Positions 35,114 to 42,432 of a DNA stretch of 42,432 nt are shown in pieces. This DNA comes from Streptomyces sp. NRRL F-5630 (GTDB lineage: Bacteria > Actinomycetota > Actinomycetes > Streptomycetales > Streptomycetaceae): the NCBI RefSeq assembly GCF_000719475.1, contig NZ_JOGO01000053.1, positions 1 through 42,432 on the forward strand, in the 5' to 3' direction. Every line of letters starts with the position of its first letter. The stretch's first letter is position 1. The notes under the pieces are model-generated. The model had not been told where the DNA came from and did no database searches. It saw only the letters and a list, made by a program, of their open reading frames with translations. The translations under genes and the position numbers were made by a program.

Positions 35114-35594
35114 CACCTCCTCCGGCTCGGCGAACCAGCCCGGCGGTGTTGGCTGGCCCGGAGAAGCACACACAGTTGACCGACACGCTGTCCGGGCCAA
35201 GTGGCCAGAGCGAACGTCCGCCGGATCCTCGAGATGGTCGACTTCGACATTCCCGTGCCCTTGCCGCGCCACGAGTTCTCCGGTGTCGGGCGACTCGGGG
35301 AGTGCCTTGCATTCTGCTCATGCAGTCCCTTGGAGGCTCGCTGGAGCAGCCCATTCCGGCCAGACCGAGAGGGCTTGCCATCGCCGGTGCGTGGCAATTG
35401 CTGAGCCCGATCGCCTCCGCTGAAACATTTCAACCTCCTGTTTCAACCATCGAGCCGAACTGGCGTAGCAATTGCTTTCGTTCCCCCGCCGACTCTCGGC
35501 CGAGGAGCAGATCAGGTCATCCTCAGCAAAATGTGGGCCGCACGCCGGGGAACCCCTCATCCTGGACCGTTCGACATCGATCGGAAGGGGAACA
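35114..35594. other. Intergenic stretch before the large helicase-nuclease gene
   Basis: I see no supported gene in these 480 bases; frames on both strands look like noise. The end carries GGAAGGGG at 35583-35590, the ribosome site for the GTG start at 35595. The promoter of the helicase and HEPN-like genes should be here. Confidence 0.4.
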
Positions 35595-38500
35595 GTGAAC
35601 GCTCCGCGACGCCATGCGGCCGATCCAGGAGTCATCGCGCAGACCACCGGACTCGTGAATTTTCTGCGGGACATGGTCCACAGCAGTCACCAGCGCCAGC
35701 GCGACGACCGAGGCCGGGACCGGCTATGGCTGGCCGATCTGCCTGAGCAGGTACGCAGGCCCGCGCCACGTGAGGACGGCGTCGTCCTGCTTCTCGATCA
35801 CGTCTCGCAGTCCACGCCGCCGGAGCTGCCCGAGGTGCTCGAGGGGTGGGTGGATCAGACAGCCTGCCTGGACGCCGACGGTATTGACCCGCCCTTGGCC
35901 GAAACGGGGCCCGGACGCACACACCTCCCCGCGCTCACCAGCGCCCCAGAAGAGGAAGGCGAACAGGACGCGGGCACCACCCTGTCGCGCGATCAAGCCA
36001 GTGAGGTGCTGCGCGCCTACGGGCCCTGGCTGCAGCGGTGGCGTAAGTGGGCCGAGCGAGAACGTCACGAGCGGCCGCTGCGCGCGCTGTACGACAAGGT
36101 CTATGCGTGGCATCAGCAGCTGGCCCTTGAGGACGACCGTACAGAACTCGTCCTGGCCGTCGGGCTGTTGGCATGGACCAGGCCGGGTGAGGAGACCGTG
36201 CATCGCCATCTGCTCACTCAGCGGGTGGAGACGTCGATGGACCGACGAACGGCACAGGTGACCGTTCGGCTTTCTGCCGAAGGTGCGCTGCGCCTGGAGG
36301 ACCAGGACTTCTTGGACACTGGTGACGGCTGGGTGAGGGAGCGGGGCGCGGCGCTGGCCGAGGAGATCGCCGCTCGGTCGACACACCCGCTACATCCCGA
36401 TGCCCTGGAAGTGCTTTCGCAGTGGCAGGAACGGGCCACAGAGCAGCGCATCGCCTTCAGTGCGCGCTGGCAGCCACCGCTGGCGCCGGAGCCCGCGGCA
36501 CGGCTCACCTACGCCCCGGCACTGGTGCTACGGCCCCGGAATCTCAATGCCTTGCTGCGCGTGTACGGCCAGATCTCGGACACCATGGTGGCGGAGGCAC
36601 ACGCGCCGCTCGGTCTCGCACAGATGGTGATGAACCTCGATCCTGCCGAGCGTGCAGCGTGGGACGGGCGGGGCCTGCGTCAGGCACCGCTTTTCGGTGA
36701 CGATCCCCTTTTCCCCGGCAAGACCAACGAGCAGCAGCGCAGCGTGCTGCGACGTCTGGAGAAGGAGACCGGAGTCGTGGTGCAGGGTCCGCCCGGGACT
36801 GGCAAGACGCACACCATCGCCAACCTGGTCTCGGCTCTGCTCGCTCAGGGGCAGCGCGTCCTGGTTACCAGCGCCCGTGACCAGCCTCTGACCGTCCTGC
36901 GGGACAAACTGCCATCGGCTGTGCGCGATCTGTGCGTCCTGCTGCTGAGCTCGACCCGCCAGAACGGCACGAGCGAACTGGACCGCACCGTCACCGCACT
37001 CACCGAGCAGGTCGCCGGAGCGGACACCGAAACGCTCCGCGCCGAGATTGACCGCCTTGAAAAGCTCCACCTGAATATCCGCGGCAGCATCAACGCCCTT
37101 ACCGATCAAGTGCTTTCGCTGCGGGAAGAGGAGTACCGGCACCGGGCCGTAGCTCCTGGCTATGACGGGACCCTGGCCCAGATCGTGCAGCAGGTTCAGG
37201 ACCAGAGTGCGGCGAGCGGCTGGATCGGCGCCCTGCCCGAGGGCGCCGCAGCCACACCTCCGGTTACTCCGGAGCAGGCCCAGGAACTACTTCTCCTGCT
37301 GCGCAGTGGCGCGGGCGAACAGCGCTCAGGCGGCTCGCTGCCTTCGCTCGGGCAGCTGCCGCCGGTGGAGGAGGTCGAGGCCGCGTTCACCGCGAGCCGT
37401 GTCACTGATGACGGGCTGACGCCGCGCACGGTCGAGTTGCGCAACCAGCTCGCTACCCTCGATCCGGCCGTCACCGATGAGCTGACCCTCCAGCTGGATG
37501 CAGCGGCCACGGCCCTGCACCACCTCGGCGTCCCCGCCGACGCCACACGCTGGGACACCGACTCATGGGTCACACGCGCCCTCACGCATCGGCTCTCGCG
37601 AGGCGATCTCGGCCTGTGGGAGCGCATTACCGCCACCGCCCCGGATATCGCCGAGGCGCGTCAAGCGTTCGAAGAGTCGGGCCTGCGCCCCGTCCGCCTT
37701 CCGGACGGCCTGGACCCGGACCAAGCCGGGCGGATGGTCGCCACAGGGCAGGCATTGCGCGACTACCTGGCCGCCAAGGAGGGCCGCACCGTCCGCGAAC
37801 GGCTGACCGGCATCGCATCGCGGGCACAGAAGAACGCCCAAGAGATCCTGACCTTGTGCGCCGTCGACGGCCATGCTCCACGCACCGCCGGCGACCTCGA
37901 CCACATCCTTGCCCGGCTTCGCGCCCACATCGCACTGGATGCGGTGACCGTGCGATGGAGGCAGGCGAACGCACCGCTTCCCCCAGGTGACATCGAGGTG
38001 CGGCTGGTCGAACTGGACAGCCGGAACACCCAGCTGGAGCATATTGGTGTCTTTGCCCAGGTTCGTGAGAAGGTCGATGCCCTTCTGGTTCAGCACGGTG
38101 TGCGCCTACTGCTCACCACGCCTGTGGCTTGGCAGGATCTCGTGATCGCGGTCGGTGCGCTGGGTGGACGTCGCGCCGCCGACGACGCACTTGCCAAACT
38201 GGCTTCTTGGGACGAGGGGCTGAGTGCCGCACCGGAGGGAGAACGCCCATCCGAGGAGGCGAGGGCACTCGTCGCGGCCCTGCGTGACCAAGATGCCGAC
38301 GCCTACGCCAAGGCTGTTGACGCGCTGGAAGCCGCATATATGCGGGATGCTCGAAGGAGGCGGTGCGGCCGACTCCTCGAGGCGCTGCGGGGCGCACATC
38401 CGCTGTTGGCGGGTCGCCTCTTGGACGAGGCCGACGATCCCGCATGGGAGCCGCGTCTGGCGGCTCTGGAACGAGCATGGGCCTGGGGCAAAGCGGCGCA

Positions 38501-40262
38501 GTTCGTCAGCATAAGGCGCGACCCTGGTCTTGAACGCAGGCTGGACGTCGAGCTGACCGGGCAGGAGGAGCGTCTGGAGGAGGTGACCGGTGAACTCGCC
38601 GCGGCATGGGGTCGGTTGCACTGCCAACAGAACATGACACAAGAGCAGAAGTCGGCCCTGCAGGCGTACCGTACCCACATGGCGTCCGTCGGCCGCGGCA
38701 AGGGGCGCAGCGCGGGGCACTTCCGGGCCGCCGCCCGTGAGCGAATGAGCGTCGCACAGGGTGCGGTGCCCGCCTGGGTCATGCCGATCGCTCAGGTCGC
38801 CGAGATGATCCAGACCCAGCGCAACAGCTTCGACGTCGTGATCGTCGACGAGGCGAGCCAGGCCGGCATGGACGCTCTGTTCCTGTTGTGGCTGGCACCT
38901 AGAGTCATCGTCGTTGGCGACGACAAACAGTGCGCGCCCCCAGTCACCGGCAAGGGCCGTCACCAGGCGATCCGCGACAAACTCGCGGCCCACCTCCCCG
39001 ACATGCCCACCGGCCTGCGCGAGCTGTACATGCCGCACACCAATCTCTACGGCCTGCTCACCACGTTCTTCCCCGAGGTCATCCGGCTGGACGAGCACTT
39101 CCGCTGTGTACCAGAGATCATCAACTGGTCGTCCAGCACGTTCTACGACAACAAGCTCCTGCCGCTGCGCCAGTACGGTGGCGAGCGTCTCGACCCGCTG
39201 CGCACCACCTTCGTCGAAGAGGCCGCGACCGTGGGCCGGGACGGGCGCATCCACAACCCCAGGGAAGCGGAAGCGATCGTCGACGCCCTGGAGCAACTCA
39301 CGTCCGACGAGGCCTACCAGGACAAGACGATCGGCGTGATCGTGCTGCAGGGCTTCGGGCAGATCAAGCTCCTGCAGAGTCTGATCGAACAGCGGATCCC
39401 GGCCACTACCCGCGAGCACCACCGCATCCGGGCCGGCAACGCCGCCTCCTTCCAGGGCGACGAACGGCACGTCATCCTTCTGTCGATGGTCGTCACCGAT
39501 GCGCCCCGTGCCATCGGCGGCGCTCGCAGCGAACAGCAGGCGTACAACGTCGCCGCCAGCCGCGCCCAGGACCAGATGTGGCTCTTTCACTCCGTGCCAC
39601 CCGACCGCCTCAAACCGAACGACCTGCGACTCAATCTGCTCACCTACATGGACAACCCGCCCGCAGTTCTCGCCGCCAACCAGGACATCGGTCCAGTCCG
39701 CCCCGACGTGCGTACCCAGCCGTTCCAATCGCTGTTCGAGCAGCAGGTTTACCTGAGACTGAAGGAACGCGGCTACCACGTACTTCCTCAGTACCCCGCG
39801 GGCACGAAAAGCATCGACTTGGTCGTTGTCGGCGCCCGCGGCAGGCTCGCAGTCGAATGCGACGGGGACTACTTCCACCACGTCACACGCGATCAGATCG
39901 ACCGCGATCACCGGCGCGACCGTGAACTGCGCCGGGTCGGCTGGCGGTTCTGGCGCGTACGGGAGAGCGAGTTCCGCTTCGACCCGGACGAGGCGCTGCG
40001 CGGACTGTGGGACGAACTCGACCGTTTGGTTATCCGCCCGGCCGACTACTCCCAACCCGCCACCGCACCCTCCGGTTCCGCACCGTGGACCCCATTCGAT
40101 CTGCCGGATGAGCCGGACGACGGAAACACTGTCGATGCCGAAGCCGAGTCTGCCGCACCGCACGGGCCGGACAGCGCAGACGACAACAGCGAAGAGAACG
40201 AAGCGCACAGCACCCCGGGCGTTGGCCGCAGCAGCATCGACGGCGCGGAGGTCCTCGCATGA
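35595..40262 (+). CDS. SF1 (UPF1-like) helicase with C-terminal Vsr/DUF559-type nuclease
   Basis: This 1555-aa protein starts at GTG 35595 after GGAAGGGG; upstream in-frame ATG 35472 has no such site. The N-terminal 380 residues are of unknown fold. Motif I is VVQGPPGTGKTHTIANL near 397. A long insert of helical, coiled-coil-like sequence (about 450-1050) follows. Then come motif II VVIVDEAS near 1081, III VVGDDKQCAPP, IV RLDEHFRCVPEI, V ASFQGDERHVILLS and VI YNVAASRAQDQ. The C-terminal nuclease has FEQQVYLRLKERGYHV, SIDLVVVG with Asp1408, AVECDGD with Glu1421, and RELRRVGWRFWRVRESEF. An acidic tail ends the protein. It overlaps a HEPN-like gene by ATGA. The architecture recalls single-protein helicase/Vsr anti-phage systems such as Hhe, but this is not a firm assignment. 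Confidence 0.85.
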   Translation: MNAPRRHAADPGVIAQTTGLVNFLRDMVHSSHQRQRDDRGRDRLWLADLPEQVRRPAPREDGVVLLLDHVSQSTPPELPEVLEGWVDQTACLDADGIDPPLAETGPGRTHLPALTSAPEEEGEQDAGTTLSRDQASEVLRAYGPWLQRWRKWAERERHERPLRALYDKVYAWHQQLALEDDRTELVLAVGLLAWTRPGEETVHRHLLTQRVETSMDRRTAQVTVRLSAEGALRLEDQDFLDTGDGWVRERGAALAEEIAARSTHPLHPDALEVLSQWQERATEQRIAFSARWQPPLAPEPAARLTYAPALVLRPRNLNALLRVYGQISDTMVAEAHAPLGLAQMVMNLDPAERAAWDGRGLRQAPLFGDDPLFPGKTNEQQRSVLRRLEKETGVVVQGPPGTGKTHTIANLVSALLAQGQRVLVTSARDQPLTVLRDKLPSAVRDLCVLLLSSTRQNGTSELDRTVTALTEQVAGADTETLRAEIDRLEKLHLNIRGSINALTDQVLSLREEEYRHRAVAPGYDGTLAQIVQQVQDQSAASGWIGALPEGAAATPPVTPEQAQELLLLLRSGAGEQRSGGSLPSLGQLPPVEEVEAAFTASRVTDDGLTPRTVELRNQLATLDPAVTDELTLQLDAAATALHHLGVPADATRWDTDSWVTRALTHRLSRGDLGLWERITATAPDIAEARQAFEESGLRPVRLPDGLDPDQAGRMVATGQALRDYLAAKEGRTVRERLTGIASRAQKNAQEILTLCAVDGHAPRTAGDLDHILARLRAHIALDAVTVRWRQANAPLPPGDIEVRLVELDSRNTQLEHIGVFAQVREKVDALLVQHGVRLLLTTPVAWQDLVIAVGALGGRRAADDALAKLASWDEGLSAAPEGERPSEEARALVAALRDQDADAYAKAVDALEAAYMRDARRRRCGRLLEALRGAHPLLAGRLLDEADDPAWEPRLAALERAWAWGKAAQFVSIRRDPGLERRLDVELTGQEERLEEVTGELAAAWGRLHCQQNMTQEQKSALQAYRTHMASVGRGKGRSAGHFRAAARERMSVAQGAVPAWVMPIAQVAEMIQTQRNSFDVVIVDEASQAGMDALFLLWLAPRVIVVGDDKQCAPPVTGKGRHQAIRDKLAAHLPDMPTGLRELYMPHTNLYGLLTTFFPEVIRLDEHFRCVPEIINWSSSTFYDNKLLPLRQYGGERLDPLRTTFVEEAATVGRDGRIHNPREAEAIVDALEQLTSDEAYQDKTIGVIVLQGFGQIKLLQSLIEQRIPATTREHHRIRAGNAASFQGDERHVILLSMVVTDAPRAIGGARSEQQAYNVAASRAQDQMWLFHSVPPDRLKPNDLRLNLLTYMDNPPAVLAANQDIGPVRPDVRTQPFQSLFEQQVYLRLKERGYHVLPQYPAGTKSIDLVVVGARGRLAVECDGDYFHHVTRDQIDRDHRRDRELRRVGWRFWRVRESEFRFDPDEALRGLWDELDRLVIRPADYSQPATAPSGSAPWTPFDLPDEPDDGNTVDAEAESAAPHGPDSADDNSEENEAHSTPGVGRSSIDGAEVLA

Positions 40263-41110
40263 ATCAGACGAAGCAGGGAGCCGTGTCGGCTCCGCTCGAC
40301 ACCAACACCCTCAGGGAACTGGTCCGCGTTCTCTGAGGCGACGACCACCTTCTCTACCGTCCGGCCTACAAGATCGCAGAGTTCCTGGAGAACGCCGGAT
40401 GGCGAAACCTGCCCGAAATCGACGGAGAGTCTCGCGCTGAGTGGGCCCTCGATCGCTTCATGGAACGCCGCACGGACACCAGCGCCCTGGAAAACGTTCT
40501 GCTGCGGCTCGCTGACGCCCGCGAGTATTACGAAGAGCCCGAGCAGCTCCCTAAGGTCATCTCGGCGGTCAACGGCTTCCTCGTCCACGAGGGGCTGCGC
40601 TTGGAGAACCCCGGAGGCCGGCCGCGGCTCGTGGCATGTGACCCCGCGCTCGGCCACCCCGGTCAGCACGCCCCCGTCGAGCTCAAGGCCACCATGTCCG
40701 ACATCGTCAGGGACGAGCGCATGGCCCTCCTGCTCGAGCACCGGCTGGACGAGGCTCGCACCTGCTTCGCCAACGGGGCTCACGTGGCGGCCACCATCAT
40801 GCTCGGTAGCCTTCTCGAAGGCGTCCTGTTGTCCGCAGTGCAGGAACGGGATGCCACACTGCTGGGCAAGAAGAGCCCGCAGAACATCACTCTTCATGAG
40901 CTGATCAACATTTGCCGCGACGCGGGTTGGATCGACGCGGATGTCACGTCCTTCAGCCACGCCCTGCGCGACTACCGCAACTTCGTCCATCCCCACCGCG
41001 AATACCGCGAGTCCTACAGACCCGACCGCGACACATTCAATGTCTCCTGGCACGTAGTGAACGGTGCCCTCAACGACCTTGCCGCAAGTCGTCAGCGTTC
41101 GGCTGTCTAG
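40259..41110 (+). pseudogene. HEPN / AbiJ-like gene with an in-frame TGA at codon 26
   Basis: ATG 40259 overlaps the helicase stop (ATGA). The frame reads 25 codons (NQTKQGAVSAPLDTNTLREL, VRVL), meets TGA at 40334-40336, and then continues perfectly to 41110: GDDHLLYRPAYKIAEFLENA, ALENVLLRLADAREYYEEPE. A HEPN-like bundle follows with VAATIMLGSLLEGVLL and the motif HALRDYRNFVHPH (an Arg-x6-His RNase-type signature). A shorter product of 216 aa could start at ATG 40460 and would keep the HEPN half but lose the N-terminal region. HEPN RNases are common toxins in abortive infection. The gene is broken, read through, or internally restarted. Confidence 0.65.
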
Positions 41111-42340
41111 CCACGCTCCTCGCCCCGCGTCCGATGCAGCGCAGCATTGCCCAGCTGCAGGTCCGGCGGGCGCTGGCGCGTCACTTCAGCCGCCGTCAGT
41201 GCATGAGCGACCCGTCCACGCGGTCAGCAGTCTGTTGCCTCAACAGCAGACTGTTGACCGCATCCTGGCTCGGCAGGCGTGAGCACAGGGCCTACACCGT
41301 CTTTGACGCCGTACTGTCAAAGGGGCGCCAGCTCAATCGGCCGCCGGGAGAGCCCACACCGGCTCACAGTCAGATGCCCCCACGGCACGCAACACAGAGC
41401 ACACAGCTCATCCGCATTGACATGGACGGTGTACTGCACCTGCTGCATGGCGATGACATAGCGTCGGGCACACGTACTCGAGTGCGGGGCGGGGGCCGCT
41501 GCTACGTCTCCCCGGACTCGCCGTCATCGCTGTGGCGGACCCCGGTCTGCAAAGGCTGTGGTGAGGGGTCTGGGCGGCTGGCGGGAGTGTTGCTGGGGCT
41601 GGAGCGGTCGGGGCGAACCCGGCTGATGTGGAGCGGGCTGACCATCCAGGGGCAGCAGCCAGGCGCATCGCTATGGCGAGCGTTGGGGGAGAGCGCCCGA
41701 AGCGGAAGTCTGAGCGGAGACTCGATCTGCCCCGTGAACCCAGCGTGACAGTGCCTTGCTGAGTCTGCCCTCTTGAAAGGTGCCAGTCGTTAACAGCGGT
41801 ACCTCGCTCTCCTTCCTCCTCATGCTGAGCAGCCAGCGTCACGGCACTGACCCCCGGTCGAGCCCGCCATCACCTGGCGCCAGAAGAATGCGTCGTACAA
41901 GACAGCGCGTCTCCCCGTGGCCGGTCTGCTCCTGCTCCGCACACATGCGGTCGAGGCTCTCGGCGTCTTGGATCATGCGATTGAGGAACAATTCACCTGC
42001 TATGGCTTCCCGGGCCTGGGGCTGTTCCCGGATGACGCCCGATGGTCCGCAGCAGGAGGCACAGAGCATGCAACCTCCTACTGTTCAGGGTCGGGAAACG
42101 GCTCCGTCAGCACGCCCGCACGATGAAAGCCACCGCCGGTCTCGGACGGCGTTTATGGCTTGAACCGCCTGCCGGTAACCAGAGGGAAGCCGCCGGACGA
42201 GGTGGCCAAAACGCTGCTCACCGCATTGCGGGCCATCGCTGCCCATCTGCTTGAGCAAGGACATTGAGGCACCCCTGCCGTCCGCATGCGGTGCGGGCTT
42301 GCCCGGCATCGGCAGTGGCTCGACGTGCGCAGACGGGCCT
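41111..42340. other. Largely non-coding region before the terminal IS3 element
   Basis: Apart from the inverted repeat, evidence for genes is weak. A plus-strand frame from ATG 41422 to 41748 (108 aa, MDGVLHLLHGDDIASGTRTR, with a C-x2-C pair) and a minus-strand frame 41839-42069 (76 aa, IAGELFLNRMIQDAESLDRM) are possible small proteins without clear ribosome sites. A plus-strand piece at about 42130-42267 reads VYGLNRLPVTRGKPPDEVAK, TLLTALRAIAAHLLEQGH-stop; it lacks a start and looks like the end of a lost gene. Confidence 0.35.
41221..41260. repeat. Inverted repeat / possible terminator after the HEPN-like gene
   Basis: CGGTCAGCAGTCTG pairs with CAGACTGTTGACCG over 14 positions (one G-U type pair) around a 12-base centre that can itself pair TTG/CAA. 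It lies 110 bases after the HEPN-like gene. It may be a terminator, although no U tract follows, or a binding site or old mobile-element end. Confidence 0.45.
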
Positions 42341-42432
42341 TGACCCCGGATCTTGGACACACGAGACACTGGATCCTGAGGATCTGAGAACGGACATCTC
42401 GTGGTCATGAAGAACTATCCGCCGCAGTTCAA
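42341..42432 (+). mobile_element. IS3-family insertion sequence, left end (continues past the window)
   Basis: From about 42341 (TGACCCCGGATCTTGGACAC) the sequence has the look of an IS3-family terminal repeat region and leads into an orfA start. The left boundary is approximate because the right end is outside the window. Confidence 0.55.
42407..42432 (+). CDS. IS3-family orfA, first codons (cut by window end)
   Basis: ATG 42407 begins MKNYPPQF, which matches the common N-terminus of IS3-family OrfA proteins in Streptomyces (MKNYPPxFKADAVALY...), an HTH protein that forms the transposase together with OrfB by frameshifting. Only eight complete codons are visible. Confidence 0.65.

Noticed and set aside
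38106..40208. Minus-strand open frame of 700 codons inside the helicase gene
   Set aside because: Antisense shadow of the helicase motifs. Composition is typical of out-of-frame reading.
40334..40336. Selenocysteine or pyrrolysine-like recoding at the HEPN-like TGA
   Set aside because: No stable hairpin directly after the TGA was evident and the family is not a selenoprotein family. A nonsense mutation is simpler.

Overview
The window is very GC-rich, its reading frames are strongly biased to G/C in third codon positions, and its gene families are typical of actinomycetes: LAL/LuxR regulators, S33 tripeptidyl-aminopeptidase-like secreted hydrolases, anti-sigma-type ATPase remnants, and IS5 and IS3 elements of the Streptomyces type. 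I read it as accessory DNA of a Streptomyces or close relative, for example a chromosomal arm, genomic island or large plasmid. Both ends lie inside insertion sequences: an IS5-family transposase tail at 3-89 and an IS3-family orfA start at 42407. Many genes between them are broken.

Layout. (1) 1-3650: IS5 tail, a tyrosine-recombinase-like gene that has lost catalytic residues, an excisionase plus integrase pair with a perfect hairpin terminator, and a gene interrupted by one in-frame TGA. (2) 3400-13650: a candidate island holding two large co-directional genes, an unrecognised 764-aa protein and a protein of about 2019 aa with a STAND-like P-loop NTPase near residue 1350. Short 11-bp-phased repeats (TTGACGCTCG-like) occur at both edges. 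It looks like a conflict or defence pair that I cannot assign to a named system. (3) 12080-13880: gene fragments. (4) 13881-21319: two LAL-type LuxR regulators flanking an alpha/beta hydrolase of the cofactor-free haloperoxidase type. (5) 21656-24238: a MerR regulator divergent from a secreted S33 peptidase, with a tripartite MerR-style promoter between them. (6) 24600-27894: a two-component system whose kinase is fused in frame to a small membrane-anchored protein, and a divergent LURP-one/scramblase-like gene. (7) 28093-30561: a TetR repressor divergent from a translationally coupled hemerythrin and flavin split-barrel pair.

(8) 30562-35113: an IS graveyard. An 863-bp IS5-family copy with 24-bp inverted repeats abuts a truncated IS3 remnant. 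Two parts of another IS5-type transposase lie on either side of an intact PD-(D/E)XK restriction-like endonuclease and a degraded Lhr-like helicase. (9) 35595-41110: a giant SF1 helicase with a C-terminal Vsr/DUF559-like nuclease, overlapping by ATGA a HEPN-like gene stopped by one in-frame TGA. Together with the upstream endonuclease this forms a second defence-like locus. (10) 41111-42340: mostly non-coding, followed by the truncated IS3 element.

No tRNA, rRNA or CRISPR array was seen. A recurring oddity is an in-frame TGA as the apparent main lesion in otherwise readable genes (3050 and 40334, and the xis stop at 1466 in frame with int).
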